64,000 nt of DNA, from NCBI GenBank assembly GCA_037951105.1, contig JBAMJV010011005.1:62001-126000 (forward strand), written 5' to 3'. The notes under the pieces are model-generated. The model made no database searches. It had not been told where the DNA came from and saw only the letters and a list, made by a program, of their open reading frames with translations. Position numbers and translations under genes: made by a program. Positions 1-12,072 of the stretch are shown here, piece by piece (position 1 is the first letter of the stretch; each line of letters opens with the position of its first letter). This DNA is from Echinarachnius parma (lineage: Eukaryota > Echinodermata > Echinoidea > Clypeasteroida > Echinarachniidae).

Positions 1-1697
1 GGGCATAAACAGGGTTATTACAGATCAGGAGGGGAAGGGGGGGGGGGCAATGAATAGGGGAGGGGGGAAAGGCTCAAATTCATGAGAGGGCATTCTGTGC
101 CCAAAATGAACATGGGGCTGGCTGTAAATGTTGTTTTATGTTATTATTGTTCTGCAGAGTACATGGGTCAGTAAGGGGGGGGGGGGGAGACAATTGTAGG
201 GGTAACATTTTTCCCTGCCCCATTCCCTTGTTAGCCACATGAATTGCACTTAAAATTCTGTTGCATACATTCTACGATTTTTAGAAAATTATAAAACAGC
301 ATAAACTAATTATAAAAGGGATTTTCTGGAATAGATATGGAAGGAGATGCAATTTAAGATTTTGCTGGGTTTTTTAACCATTGTGGTGAGATGATTAACA
401 TTTTGAAGTTAACTTTATTCTCATCGCACATGTTTTAAGCACTGCTTTCATTCAGAGCAACTCCACGTTAAATTTGTTTTCAAATAGTTGAAGGTGTTCA
501 ATAATATGGGGTCAGTTGTGGTTGGGTGACTAACAATTTGAAGTGGATTTTATTCTGATTGAATTTTAAAGAACTATTATCTAGAAAAAGTAGAATATAT
601 CTTGCACTAAGTTTGTTTTTTTTGGTGGAGAAGATATGGAATGGAGCGTGGTCAGCTTGTAGATAAAAATTGTGGTGAGATGATTAACATGATGTTGGAG
701 TGGATTTCTCTCTTAAAGTTTATCATTTTTAAATCATGAGTCACTCTAGTTTAAAAGCAATTGTAGGATAATTTACATTTTTAAGGTGTATTTTATTCTG
801 ATTGATTAAATAATATAGTCCTGATTTTGTTGAGCAGGACTATATGATTTTGTTGTAATATAGAGCCTGAATGAGAAGATTTTGCAAGAATATGAGGTGG
901 TTTTCCACAAAATTTTTATGATTTTGGCAGATTAATATATGTGTGCTTTCAAAAACTTGGGAGGGGGGTTGCAGTCCCCATACCCCCACCGGATATGCCT
1001 AGATGCTAGGTATTCCACTAGCTAGAAGAAAGAATATGAAGCAGCGATTAGTACAGAAAAAGACTGTGCACAACATTTGCATTTTATTAATAGTCAATAG
1101 TCTTGGAAAGCTGAGTAACCAAGCTGAATGCTGCCATCTACTGTCTCAACACAGACAGTCGGGTCCTGGGTAATTGTACAGATCAACTAGCTGTCACAAG
1201 TGTTAGTCTAGCTGAATGATGTGGATAGAAAAAAACAAGATTTGCATCACAGGAAAATTGTTTAACCACCCGGGTACAATACAATGAAATAACTTTTTGG
1301 ATTTTGAAAGACACATTGTCCCCATAATATAGAAAGATTCTACATTGCATTATCATCAGGGATGCCACTATTCAGGCCCTGGTAACCTAGAATAATTCTA
1401 CACTCTTGTCTTGTTTTCCAGGCTCTCAAATTATAGTATTTAAACGTACTGGCGTCCTCGCATTTCGTACACAAATGTAACACTTCACAATCGTTGGGAA
1501 AAACTGAACAGAAATAAATCAAGTGATTGCACATTAGGAATTGCACATTAGAAAATTTTTCTCCGCTGTGAATTGAACCATAGACCTGTATTGCTAGACA
1601 TATTTTTGTGAATATACATGTTGTGTAAACACAAAGATAATAATAATCTTATTAGTTGTTTTTTATGTATTTTTTTTCCTTCATTTTCCTTCCTCAG
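1..1697. other. Intron or upstream part of the coiled-coil gene
   Basis: No coding sequence is visible. AT-rich DNA with G runs at about 38-47 and 174-187. Because the exon at 1698 is internal (acceptor before it, phase 0), this stretch is most simply intron, with earlier exons outside the window. The DNA from 370 to 830 repeats the phrase GTGGTGAGATGATTAACAT twice (around 383 and 672), an old local duplication. Confidence 0.5.
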
Positions 1698-1760
1698 GTT
1701 ATGTCCCTGGTCAGTGCAAAGCTCCAGGCGGAGACGGACTGGCTGGAAGAAAGGGAACAG
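1698..1760 (+). CDS. Coiled-coil protein gene, internal exon
   Basis: A 63-nt (21-codon) exon after a pyrimidine-rich acceptor ending CAG at 1697, and before GTCAGA, an acceptable though non-consensus donor. Phase 0 at both ends. It encodes a charged, helix-prone peptide beginning VMSLVSAKLQ and ending LEEREQ, the same composition as the exons at 14154 and 14595, which are also phase 0. The joined reading frame is therefore continuous, and 5' exons must lie left of the window. The exon is more GC-rich than its surroundings. I do not recognise the gene. A small exon between 1760 and 14154 could have been missed. Confidence 0.7.
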
Positions 1761-1811
1761 GTCAGAATCTGGGCATTATTGGTTTATTGTAATAAATTTG
1801 AACTTTTTAAT

Positions 1812-1998
1812 TCAGTCAAACCTGCCCTTAGTGGCCACCTGTTTGTAGCAGCCAACCTGCCTATAGTGGTCACCAAAGGTGATCCCCTCCACTCCTCAAG
1901 AGAAAAAAAACTTAATACTGTATAACCTATCCAGAGATTATCTGTGTCCACTTTTCTTGTTTCCCTTATGGTGGTCATTATACACATGTTTGCCTGTA
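1812..1998. repeat. Foldback repeat family C, copy 1
   Basis: Begins CAGTCAAACCTGCCCTTAG and ends near CATGTTTGCCTGTA, the inverted complement of the start. Inside, the phrase TATAGTGGTCACC and variants recur in both orientations about every 30-40 bp, so the element is built from reiterated short units with TACAGTCAAAC termini. Further copies at 2087, 2630, 7085, 13328 and 43355. It lies 50 bp after an exon, inside an intron. Confidence 0.6.
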
Positions 1999-2086
1999 TT
2001 TCATATTAATATAACACCTTAATAACATGTTGAAAATTATGAAATGTTTGTTGTTAATTTCTTCTTAGAAATCCACAGTCTGCGGT

Positions 2087-2267
2087 TCAGTCAAACCTGT
2101 GTTTAGTGACCATCTATTAACAGGAAGCAAGAAAAGTAGTTACTACTGTAGGCAGGTGACCATATTCCATAACATTGTATTTAGTTTTCTGTGCAAGAGG
2201 TCACTTTGGGTGGACACTATAATAGGCAGGTTAGCTAAGGTGGCTGCTAAGACAGGTTTGACTGTAA
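2087..2267. repeat. Foldback repeat family C, copy 2
   Basis: Left end TTCAGTCAAACCTGTG, right end CAGGTTTGACTGTAA, an inverted terminal pair of about 14 bp. Interior carries TTTAGTGACCAT and its complement-like partner AGGCAGGTTAGC. Only 90 bp from copy 1. Confidence 0.65.
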
Positions 2268-2297
2268 TTGTTTTACCTCTTTATTAAAATCATTTTC

Positions 2298-2452
2298 ACT
2301 TCTCTCTCCCCCTCTCTAATGTTTCTCTTTCTCTATCTGCTACACTGTCCCTCCCTCTCTGCTCTCTTCTCTCTCCCCTTCTCCCCCTCTCCCATTCCCC
2401 CCTCCCCCCTCCCCCCTCCCCCCTCCCCCTCTCCCTCCCCTCCCCTCTTCTT
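2298..2452 (+). repeat. Polypyrimidine tract (CCCCCT)n and CT-rich
   Basis: More than 150 bp of nearly pure C/T on the plus strand, including a regular CCCCCCT phrase between about 2397 and 2430. A mirror-like polypurine/polypyrimidine tract of this length can form triplex DNA, and in a plus-strand transcript it could act as a decoy pyrimidine tract. Confidence 0.8.
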
Positions 2453-2629
2453 TGTATGCTAACTCCACACACTAGTTCAAAGAAACGTGAAACAATGAAA
2501 GATCTGTATGGAATTCAAAGTCAGTTTTGTAATCGCCAGTGAAACACACCATTTTTGAGATCCAGTATTACTGATTTGTATTTCAATATTGGAATTCAGA
2601 GCAATTTGATAATCGCCAGCGGAACAGTT

Positions 2630-3142
2630 ACAGTCAAACATATCTTGTTGGCTACCTCTTCATACATGTAGCAGCCAAACTGCCTTTCATTAAAAATCAC
2701 AAAATATAAGAATCAGCATCACTAGAGAGGTAGGGGCTAACAGATTCAGAAAATATACTTTTTTATGTCCCATACCAACACGATATCCTAGTACTGACAA
2801 CAACAAAATAAAACCCCATCGCAAGAATCGAAAACAAGCGCTCTTTGTACTATGATGCCATAATGGGCTTACGAATTACCACTATTTTATTGATGATAAC
2901 TTCTTAGTAACAATGTTTTGAAACATTTACTTGTAATATTCGTGTTATGGATTGTGTATGAAATATGGAAATATAAGCTGAATCTAAATTCAAAATCAAT
3001 AAATAGCCCCTTTAAGTGGCCATCACTAGTGATCATCTGCAGAGATAAACAATGTTATGGACCCTGTCTATAGAGGTCACCTGTCTACAGTGGCCACTTG
3101 TTTCATGTTTCCCTTAGGTGGTCGCAATACACATGTTTGACA
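2630..3142. repeat. Foldback repeat family C, copy 3, interrupted
   Basis: Starts TACAGTCAAACATATCTTG and ends TACACATGTTTGACA. The family phrases (GCAGCCAAACTGCC at about 2670; CACTAGTGATCATCTGCAGAG and GTCACCTGTCTACAGTGGCC at 3020-3100) are separated by about 300 bp of unrelated AT-rich DNA, so the copy appears split by an insertion. Confidence 0.5.
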
Positions 3143-3814
3143 AATGCGTGAACAACTTTCTAAAAATGTATATATGTGGCGATGGATTTTAAGTCAAGAT
3201 GAAACTGCTGGTTATGTATTTAGTTAATCACGGATAACTATGATACTAGAAAAAATTATATAATTGAGAGTGCAGTCATGTAAGCATATCGTGACAAGTT
3301 GACGTACTGGTTAATGCATTTGGAATCTGTCTGTCACGATGCATTTCAATGACTTTTTTAACCATTTAATTACTTTTTCATGTATGAGGGGGGACTCAGC
3401 GGACCAAATGAAATACAACAAATAGTGACTTTTATATAAAACTGTACATGACAAACATTCCATTAAATTGCAGTGCGTCAGAAACCCAACTTGTCTAAAT
3501 TACCGTAACACCGCTTTAATCCCTACTCCATTATGGCCAGCCCTAATTATCCCAACCCAAGCTAATCACAATGATTGAGCGCCATTGAAAGGTTGTTTGC
3601 AAGACTCTTCAGTTGTTTGTAACTTCTTTGAAAGTCCTCCTCTCATCAGCTTCGTGTCATTTTCTCATAAATACAACAAAAGTAAATCCTGCATGTCCTT
3701 GAAAAAGGAAGAAAAAAAATAACAATACAGAAGAATTAAAAGAAGGGTGTAGAATTTATGTTTAGATGATAGATCTACGCTCTTTCTTTAATGAGTGTCT
3801 TTGAGAAAGAATAG

Positions 3815-3965
3815 AAATGTCTTACGTGGGATAAGCGTTAATCACAGGGGGGCTGTAGGAGAATAACAGTGCTTGGGAGGCCCCATAAGTTCTGTGCGGT
3901 CCCTAAAGAAATCAAGGAGTGGCCGAGATAATTAGCCAATTGAAGAGCGGTGTCCACTGTTTTGC
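3815..3965. promoter_or_regulatory. Candidate conserved non-coding element
   Basis: A non-repetitive island with higher GC than the surrounding intron. It contains homeodomain-type cores (GCGTTAATCAC, GATAATTAGCCAATTG) and an inverted CCAAT-like AATTG/CCAATT. No open frame longer than a few codons survives it. Inference only: the composition is typical of intronic enhancers. A cross-species alignment would decide. Confidence 0.25.
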
Positions 3966-4621
3966 TAGATCTTGTTTGCAAAAATGGAGGGGTTGCTTCA
4001 AGTCATACTGATCAGTAAATGATTAATCAGCCTTCTAGCTATTGTTTTCCCTACAGAGTTTGCACATTGTCCACTAGGTGCCTGTAGGCATTGGGTTAAT
4101 GTACATGCCCACTAGTTTGCTGATGACAGTAAGTAAAATATATGAGACATTTGAAGGTTTGACAGAGGGAAACAATACAACAGGGAGTTGTTATGCTGTG
4201 GTACTTGTAAAAAAGATGGAACTATTTTTTGGTGACAATGGTTTCCAAATTATGTAAACCTATAGCACCTGACTTTCATACCTAAATGTCCCATGATATA
4301 GCTAAAATAAAATTTTAAAATGCATTTTGTAATTTATTTGTATTCTGAAGTAAAATCCGACTAAGATCAAAAGCTCAGGCCCTCTATTGGCTCGTATTTT
4401 ATTACACAGGCAATATTGTTTGAGTAACTAAGGATATTTCAGTGCTCAGTATTTTTCATAATATTTAATCATGATTACCTTTTTTATTCACAATGTATGC
4501 CAGAGCTTGAAACTAGCACTAACTAGCGCTATGCTATGGCCACTAAGAAAGAGTGAAAGCCGCTAAAATTGTAATGCAATGATGCCAAATTTTACTTGGT
4601 TGATATATCTGTCACATCAAC

Positions 4622-4913
4622 TTAAAGGGGACCACCAGGCAAAGAACAACACATAATTCTAAGTTTTGGTACTCTTTTGTGATATCAATGCTATTCACGC
4701 GTACGTTTGGAGACAATAGAATCCCAAACGATTCGTTCGCTCTGGACAAAGTAGTCTTCGTACATTCAGACCCATGAACGCATGCTTTAGAATGGTGATG
4801 CGTTTTCCAGTTAATATTTTCTGGAAACATATTTTGTTGAACTTGTTGATGGAATGGACTACTAAAGATGTTACCTTTCATTTATATTATTTTTGGGTGG
4901 TGGTACCCTTTAA
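4622..4913. mobile_element. TTAA-flanked MITE family A, copy 1
   Basis: Left end TTAAAGGGGACCACCAGGC and right end GGTGGTACCCTTTAA are inverted repeats, each including the tetranucleotide TTAA. Length 292 bp, no coding capacity. The interior includes GAATGGACTACTAAAGATG and CAGACCCATGAACGCATGC, found again at 10623, 11645 and, diverged, 29363. TTAA target duplications are the hallmark of piggyBac-type transposases, but the terminal bases here (AGGG) are not the usual CCY, so the mobilising family is uncertain. Confidence 0.75.
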
Positions 4914-5412
4914 CAACCACTTCATCCTTGTAAACAAATTATATGTCAAGAAGATAAGAATTCAGCGAAATATAATTGCCATTTGTTTCTCATTGTGTGG
5001 TAGTAAAGTTGTTTAAAGAAAAAGAAGGAATCAGAGATCATTTATAAAGTGGCAAATGAATAATAGAAGTTTTCAACGTCTCTTATTAAAGATTTATGTG
5101 ACGGGAAAGAAGTGTCCCAAATGAACGATTTTGACCTGAAGATAAGAAAGGTAGATAGAGATGAATCAGTACAGGAAGAACATATAAATAAATATTCCAT
5201 CTCATTTCTTCTGTCTTCGAGAGGGACTTTGTATCACGTTTGAGATCAAGATCAAAATCATCCACTCTGTCAGTGAGAGCTCTTTCGATTGAGAAAAAAT
5301 GTAGCTGTGATATTGTTAACCCATTTAGGGTGATTTAAGAGAATTTTTTTAGTTTGTGTCTCCACTAGATCTAAATAATATCTCTCCATTGCTTGATTGT
5401 TGTGATGGTCAT

Positions 5413-5529
5413 CTAGTTGACAAGGGTCTGGTCCTCATTCATGCAGTCCACTCTGCTGCACTCCGAGATGTGGTCCATTGTTTGGATCTGACCGCAGTCG
5501 CAGAGGGTAATGTTGTGTTTCACATTCAT
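5413..5529 (-). pseudogene. Non-LTR retrotransposon C-terminal scrap (zinc-knuckle-like)
   Basis: Read on the minus strand, 38 codons end at a TAG (5413-5415) and contain C-D-C-G, then Q-T-M-D-H-I, then a Cys three residues later. The pattern CxCGxxQTMxHIxxxC is found near the C terminus of many non-LTR retrotransposon polyproteins. Stops lie just upstream (5530) and no reverse transcriptase motifs are seen nearby, so this is a decayed 3' remnant. Short homology, judged by eye. Confidence 0.5.
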
Positions 5530-7084
5530 TCACGGCCCTTAGCGGGTTAATGCCATAGTACAAGACTCGAAGTGAGTTACAAAACCAAAACTAGTCCATG
5601 AGTTTTCATGTTGTTTGCTCTGGTGTAACATACCCTTTCCTGATCCAAGGTCTGATTCCATTTAGAAGAAGAGATACAGATCGTTCCAGATTAAGGAGAG
5701 CCAATTTCATTTTTATTTCATTGTTTTGTATTTATTTATTTTGGTTTTTGTTGATTCATTTTGACCTGACTGTGCCCTGCACTTCAAGGCTGTGAGTGAT
5801 GCAAATGGTGAACATGAGAGTACAGGCAGTTTCGATTGGAATTTTAACTTTTAAAATATTTGTATGTGCCTTCATTTTTACTTAATTACACATTAAAAGC
5901 ACAGCACTTACCATGCACATTGGTAAACAATACTTTAAATATTTTAATAATTTTGTATTACTTACTGTTTTAAAGCTAGGCTCTATATGACTCTTTTTTT
6001 CATCACATTTGCGATTTTTAGTAGATTTTTAAGCAGTTTTTTGCAGTATTTTCTTCGCTTACTATTTATGAATGGTGATATAATTGCTTGAAATACTTTT
6101 TTGAGTGTCAATAAATAGGGGCCTGAACTTGCAATCCTAGCAAAATCATCATCAGAGGCTAAAGATGAGCAGTTTTCATCAGTATTTTTCTTAAAATATT
6201 GTTAATACAAAAGAAAGTCAACTACTAACTGTGAATGTTAATTGTCTCCCTCTATGACTGTGCCATGACAGTAACAGTCAAAGAAAAGGGCAAATGAGTG
6301 AGATCATTTCTCCGTTTCCTTAGACGGACGTCGAGGATAAGACAAGAAGGAGCGAGTCACACCAATACAAAAAAAGAAAAACCCAGCGTGTCTCCCCAAA
6401 GCTAATTCTGAAAAACCTCTGGACTGAACATACCTTTTCCTGATGCTCATCGTGATGTGATCCAACACCGAGATAACGAACCTAGCGTTTGACAGAAAAA
6501 AATCATCGCGGATTCTGCTCCCGAAACTTCTCCCCATTCTCTCTCCATGACATCTGCAGTTTCCTCTTTTAATTTCTGTCCCAACTCTCAGTTGAAATCC
6601 TGGTTTCTTGGCCCCTTTCACATCTTGAGATTTTACATTTAAACCAATTAAGAAGAAATGCACATAGTTAAGACTTAAATGAAGAAAAAAACTGCTCAGT
6701 GGTGCAAGAATACATTGCACCGTCTTTACTGTTGTGATAGCTGCATTTTAGCTCTACACACACAAGGGGGGGAAAGGGTTTGATTTGAAATATTAATTCT
6801 TCGCAGACATCTGGAAAAGAGAAAGAAAATCAAACAAGTGATTGTTTGGGTTCATCCCATCCCAGGCCATTTTCCCAATAGTTTATCTTCAGAGGTAAAT
6901 GAAGTAATATCAGTAATGTATCCTGTTCCCTACAAGATTTGTCAATCTCCATAGAATTCATACAGAGCCCATCAGGTTTCTGTAGGAAATGGGTTAAAAT
7001 TTCTTTTTCCCTCATGGACCTTCAATCGTCTATGCCTTCATTCAACTGAGTAAAGAAAGCCCTTTTGAGACACAGACTAACTGT

Positions 7085-7398
7085 GCCAGTAAAACCTGTG
7101 TATAGTGACCATGCACCTATAAACAGGGGAAACAAGAACAGTTGGCACTTTAGACAGGTGGCCTCTTTAGACAGGTCCAATAACATCATTGTTCTCTACT
7201 TGTAGGGTATCACTTTTGGTGACATTATATTGACATGTTCCATAAAATTGTTTTTTCTCTATGAGGGAACACTTTTGGTGACCTCTAAATGGATTCCATT
7301 ACATTGTTCATCTCTGCAGATGATCACCTTTTGAGGCCACTTTAGGCAGGTTGGTTGCTATAGACAGGTGACCACTAAGGGGGCAGGTTTGACTGTAT
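7085..7398. repeat. Foldback repeat family C, copy 4
   Basis: Starts CAGTAAAACCTGTGTATAGTG, ends CAGGTTTGACTGTATT, with many internal GGTCACC/GGTGACC units in both orientations (e.g. CACTTTTGGTGAC twice, 7209 and 7270). At 314 bp it is longer than copies 1, 2 and 5, apparently through more internal units. Confidence 0.65.
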
Positions 7399-10300
7399 TC
7401 ATATATGAAAAGGGTATACAGGTGACTTTGGGTCACACTTTAGCAAGGCAGGTCTGGATGTCACGAGACGGTGAGAGAAATTAGAGGAAACAGTTTTATT
7501 CAAGCCGATCTCTGTTTGCATTTGAAATATCAGATCGTTCTTGATTTCCACTGATGAAGATTTGGGAATTGTTTCGAAAATTGAAAGTCTTTTCTCGTTT
7601 TCCGTCTCCCCCTTTTCTCTCTTTCCTGCTTGTAGTAATGCCTTTCTTTTTCCCCCCCTATTTTAATTCCCATCTTTTATAAATAAAACTGAAAATGAGT
7701 ACTTTTGATTTGTTACTTTCGGTTTCTGCCTCATAATGACTGATGTAATTAGAAACAGAAGTTGGAGAAACGTGATACGTGTACCACCAGGGCACAACTC
7801 TGATTTGTATAAAGGTGGTAATGATATTTAGATTAATCCATATACCTGTGTGGGTTTGATGGTCTAGAGATAATATCTACCCTTGGGATTAGGCATTGTC
7901 TATTTATTTTACATTTTCTTTCTTTTTTTCTTAAACTTTATCTTGTAAACGAACAAAATAAAACAAATATATTGTAGGATAATGATAGACACACCATTCG
8001 ACCTTAAAGAATTTATGTTCCTTTAGTCTTTTGGGTATTACTCCATATATATGAAATATATTTAAATGATTTGTGGTTTGTGGTACGGCTTTTGTTTCAC
8101 TCTTTCAACATCATTTTGATTGATTTCATTTCCTCCCTTGTAATTATTCCTTCATTCCCTTCATATTGGGTTCACTTTCGATATTCAAATAGTCTTTCCG
8201 CTTCTATTTCCCCCTCTGTGTTGAACCTATTGTTCTATTCCAGATTATTAGCCATTCCCTTCTAGGTTTAGCAACCCCCATAGACTTAGCCCCTGGCCAA
8301 CGGGAACCGAGTGAGCTATGTACAAAGTCTATGGGGATTTCAGAATCTTGAAGGGAACGGGTGAATATAATGTAGGGCCCAACTGCTTGCCATAGGCAAT
8401 GGGTTAAAATATTGAACATGTTCGAGTGCGTCATGAAGCATTGTGTTCTAGACCTACCTTGTTTAAACCTGTTTGAAAAGTACAAAAGGTGCAGGTGACT
8501 AAGCTTACAGGTGACCTTGTTTTTAGAATATTTCAAAGTTACACGAGGGCAGACAATTCCACTTTTGCACGGAATAGACATTTTGCATCTAGTGTTTCAT
8601 GAAAAGGGCCAGAAAAGGAGCAAAATTCTTTTAATTTTCCCCCATTTTATCACCTGATGTGCTTTGTTTAATTGGCCAAATCCATTCAGCCAGTTTAAAA
8701 ATCATATATGGCTCTCAGCTAATATGATTACAAAGAACCTTACACCCATTTTACAAACATTTTTCAATTGTCCATGATGCGGGACAAGCCAGATTGGTGA
8801 TATATATCTTTAATATCATGTCTTCTAATAGGCCTGTCTGTGTACTGTATAGTCCACCAGGTGGATATTCACAGGTGGTCTCTAGAGCAGAGCCCCTAAA
8901 AGATTTATGATTAATCGTACATCTTACAATCAATTGTACAATTAATCATGAATCTCTATGTTACAGGGCCCAGGTGACACAATGCCCTATTAATGTGCAT
9001 TTATATTCCCCAATTTAATGTAGGATGTAAACGAAAATGAGCAGAGAAAGTGAGCTTTATCACTAGGGAACTTAAAACTCAAGATTGCTAGACCTTTGAT
9101 GGGGATACTGTCCCAGAAACTCATTTCAGTGTTCGTCCATTGTTGGAATTGATATCTTTTGCATTGGAAATGGAATTGAGGGGTTGGTTCAAATGGATAA
9201 TTGGAATAAAGGTAGATGGTGCTGGTCATGGCAGAATGGTTCAGGTGTGTCATTTCAGGTCAAGTCGGGTCAGGTCAGGTGATATGATAACTAAAAAAAA
9301 AATGTTTGCTGGTCAATAAATACATGTAGGTCACAGTTAATGTTTAACTGACATGCTGAGTCTCATTTATTACTGAGAAAGCATTTGGATGGAAAGTGAA
9401 TGTTTGTAATGATGTCCATGTGTTCACATGCACATGGATTTGCATCATGTGACTTTTATAAGATACAATATTGCATTTATTCTTAACCTCCCTTTGGTCT
9501 TTTCTAATTAACCAGCAAGTATAATGTTCCTTTTTTGCGCATTAACCCATCTGGGACTGAGCCCGAAATATCACTGGCTGGGATCTATGAAAAACATGTT
9601 GTATTTTTAATTTTTAAAATGGGTAATATTAAAAGAAACCATTCCCAGGGAGTAAAAACGTCTTTCTTTCCAGAAATAAATGTCAGGTGCCTGTTTTAAT
9701 CGCTTTTGCGTGAATACAAAATACCTTGTGACTCTTTGAAACATTAACAGATTTTTGCGATGGCTAAGTGATGTGTGTCTCCGTAGTGGTTCCTCTATCA
9801 TCAAGCGAATCAGAAACTGAAAGTAGAATGTTTAAGAGGGGATTAGTGAAGAGGGTAGGGATGATACTATGTCATATCCTGACCATAATTCTGGTTACTT
9901 CTTTTCTCTCTACCTCTCTTTGTTTCATAAGGACTGTCAAATATAATGATATTCCTGAAAGACACATTGAAAAAGCAGTGCTCATATTTCTGTTATAGCC
10001 TGTTAATTGAATTACTTTGTTCTACATGTTTATTTGTTGATATGATTTCATTATATTTTGATATATTACAACTATAATAAAAACCTTTATTGAATTGAAT
10101 TCTGTTTGACCACTGGATTTAGTCTACACACCCCATTCATGTTTTTCTTTTAAAAAATGAAATCATCTCCAAGAAATTAAAGTTTAAAAAGTTCTATCAA
10201 GTGGGAATCGTTGTGTACATGTAAACAAATTTGAATTGAATTGAATTTTTTCCACTTTTCTCAGCAAATAAACTATAACATTTTGCAACATTAACGGATT

Positions 10301-10622
10301 TTCAACAGATTCTTATTAAACTGACACATATATTAATTTCTAAGAAGTCATTTATCTTTCATCAACCGAATCAGAAACTGAAAGTAAGAATGTTTAAGTA
10401 GGTAGGGATGAAACAATGTCATATCCTGATCACAAATCTTGTTGCATCTTTTTTCCATCTCTGTTTCTAATACAAATAAGATGAAAAAAAGGATTGTCAA
10501 ATACCGTAATATCCCTGAAGAAACACAATGAAACTACATTACTCTTGCTATTCAGTATTATCACAGGTTTTGGACTATAAAAAAGAAATGTGTTTCACCA
10601 CAATCAAACCATCTCCTAGAAG

Positions 10623-11086
10623 TTAAAGAGGACCACCAGGAAAAGAACAACACATAATTATATGTCTTGGTACTGTTTTGTGATATCAAATAGATACCCA
10701 ACATTTTGCAAAGGGTTGTGTAATTCATAAACAATGCAATTAATTACCACCACTTACGGACAATTCTTCCGCTCTGGACAAAGTAGTCTTCGTGCATGCA
10801 GACCCATGAACGCATGCTTTAGTGGTGATGCGTTTTCCAATTACCGTAAAAGGTGTCTAAAAAATTAAAAAATTTAAAAAATCTTTTCTTTTTTTTTCTG
10901 TATAAGACGCACCCCCCACTTTGCAATTTTTCCGACAGAAAAAAAAGTGTGTGTTATACACAGAGATTTATGGTATACATTTTCTTTCTGGAAACATATT
11001 TTTCTGAACTTGTTTATGGAATGGACTGCTAAAGATGTTACCTTTCATTTATAAGAATACTATTTTTGGGTGGTGGTACCCTTTAA
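10623..11086. mobile_element. TTAA-flanked MITE family A, copy 2
   Basis: Left TTAAAGAGGACCACCAGG, right GGTGGTACCCTTTAA. Same interior landmarks as copy 1, plus about 170 bp of extra sequence (10845-10985, with poly-A/T stretches). Inserted in unit 2 of the tandem array. Confidence 0.7.
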
Positions 11087-11310
11087 GATTTTAAAACAAA
11101 ATCTGTCAAGCATGAAATATACGGTAATGAAATCTCACTTTTTTTGCAACGGTAACATATTTTCTAAAGGGTTGTCTACAACATTATTTCTATTTCATCC
11201 AGCGAATCAGAAACTGAAAGTAGAATGTTTAAGATGGGATTTGAGAAATAGGTAGGGATGATACCACGTCACAGCCTGATCAAAATTATGGTTGCACCCC
11301 CCACCCCCCC

Positions 11311-11320
<10 letters not shown>

Positions 11321-11347
<27 letters not shown>
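11321..11347 (+). repeat. C homopolymer followed by (CT)n
   Basis: A C run of about 18 (11304-11321) leads directly into 13 CT dinucleotides. It lies in unit 3 of the tandem array; sibling units have only short C/T patches at this place (e.g. CCCTCTCTCTCTCTG at 12178), so the microsatellite expanded after duplication. Confidence 0.9.
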
Positions 11348-11351
<4 letters not shown>

Positions 11352-11644
11352 TGCTTTAAAGATACATTGAAGAAAAAAAGACTTTGAAATACCATTATCT
11401 CCCTAAAGAGATACAATGAAACCAATGTGCTCTTCCTGTATCATCAAAGGTTTGGGGAATTTGAGAAGAAAATGTGATTTACCACAATCAAATTATCTCT
11501 TTATAGACGTTTCTGTCAATCGTGAATATAGTGTATTCTAGTGGGATTCCTAATTTCTCCACAAAAAATAATGTATAACTTTTTTTATGAAACAGTAAGA
11601 TAATTTCTAAAGGGTTGTCTATTTCTAAAGTCATTTCTCTTTCA

Positions 11645-12072
11645 TTAAAGGGGACCACCAGACAAAGAACAACACATCAGTATATCTTTTTTTGTACCGT
11701 TTTGTGACATCAAATAGATACCCAACATTTTGAAAAGGGTTGTTTAATTCATAAACAATGCAATTGATTACCACCACTTTAATACGGAACCATTATTATT
11801 TCATGGTTCTGTACGCGCCAAACACTTGCAAGTGCGCCAATTCTATTCATGCGTACGTTTGGAGACAATATCCCGGACGATTCGTTCGTTCAGGACAAAG
11901 GGAGTCTTCGTACATGCAGACCCATGAACGCATGCTTTAGAATGGTGATGAGTTTTCCAATTATATATTTTTTCTGGAAACATGTTTTTCTGAACTTGTT
12001 GATGGAATGGACTACTAAAGATGTTACCTTTCATTTATAAGAATATTATTTTTTGGTGGTGGTACCCTTTAA
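11645..12072. mobile_element. TTAA-flanked MITE family A, copy 3
   Basis: Left TTAAAGGGGACCACCAGAC, right GGTGGTACCCTTTAA. The right TTAA runs straight into CTGAATCAGAAACTG, the start of array unit 4, while the left flank is TTTCTCTTTCA, the sequence that precedes the same phrase in unit 2 (TTATCTTTCATCAACCGAATC). The empty site is thus visible in sister units. Confidence 0.75.

Noticed and set aside
5356..5550. 64-codon plus-strand frame
   Set aside because: Antisense of the retrotransposon C-terminal motif, which is the better reading.
6304..6720. 138-codon minus-strand open frame
   Set aside because: No recognisable domain, no splice or start context, Phe-rich runs from poly-A/T DNA; kept out as a chance frame.
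8204..8581. 125-codon minus-strand open frame
   Set aside because: Overlaps the dispersed GGCAATGGGTTAA and AGTCTATGGGG repeat words and shows no protein family features.
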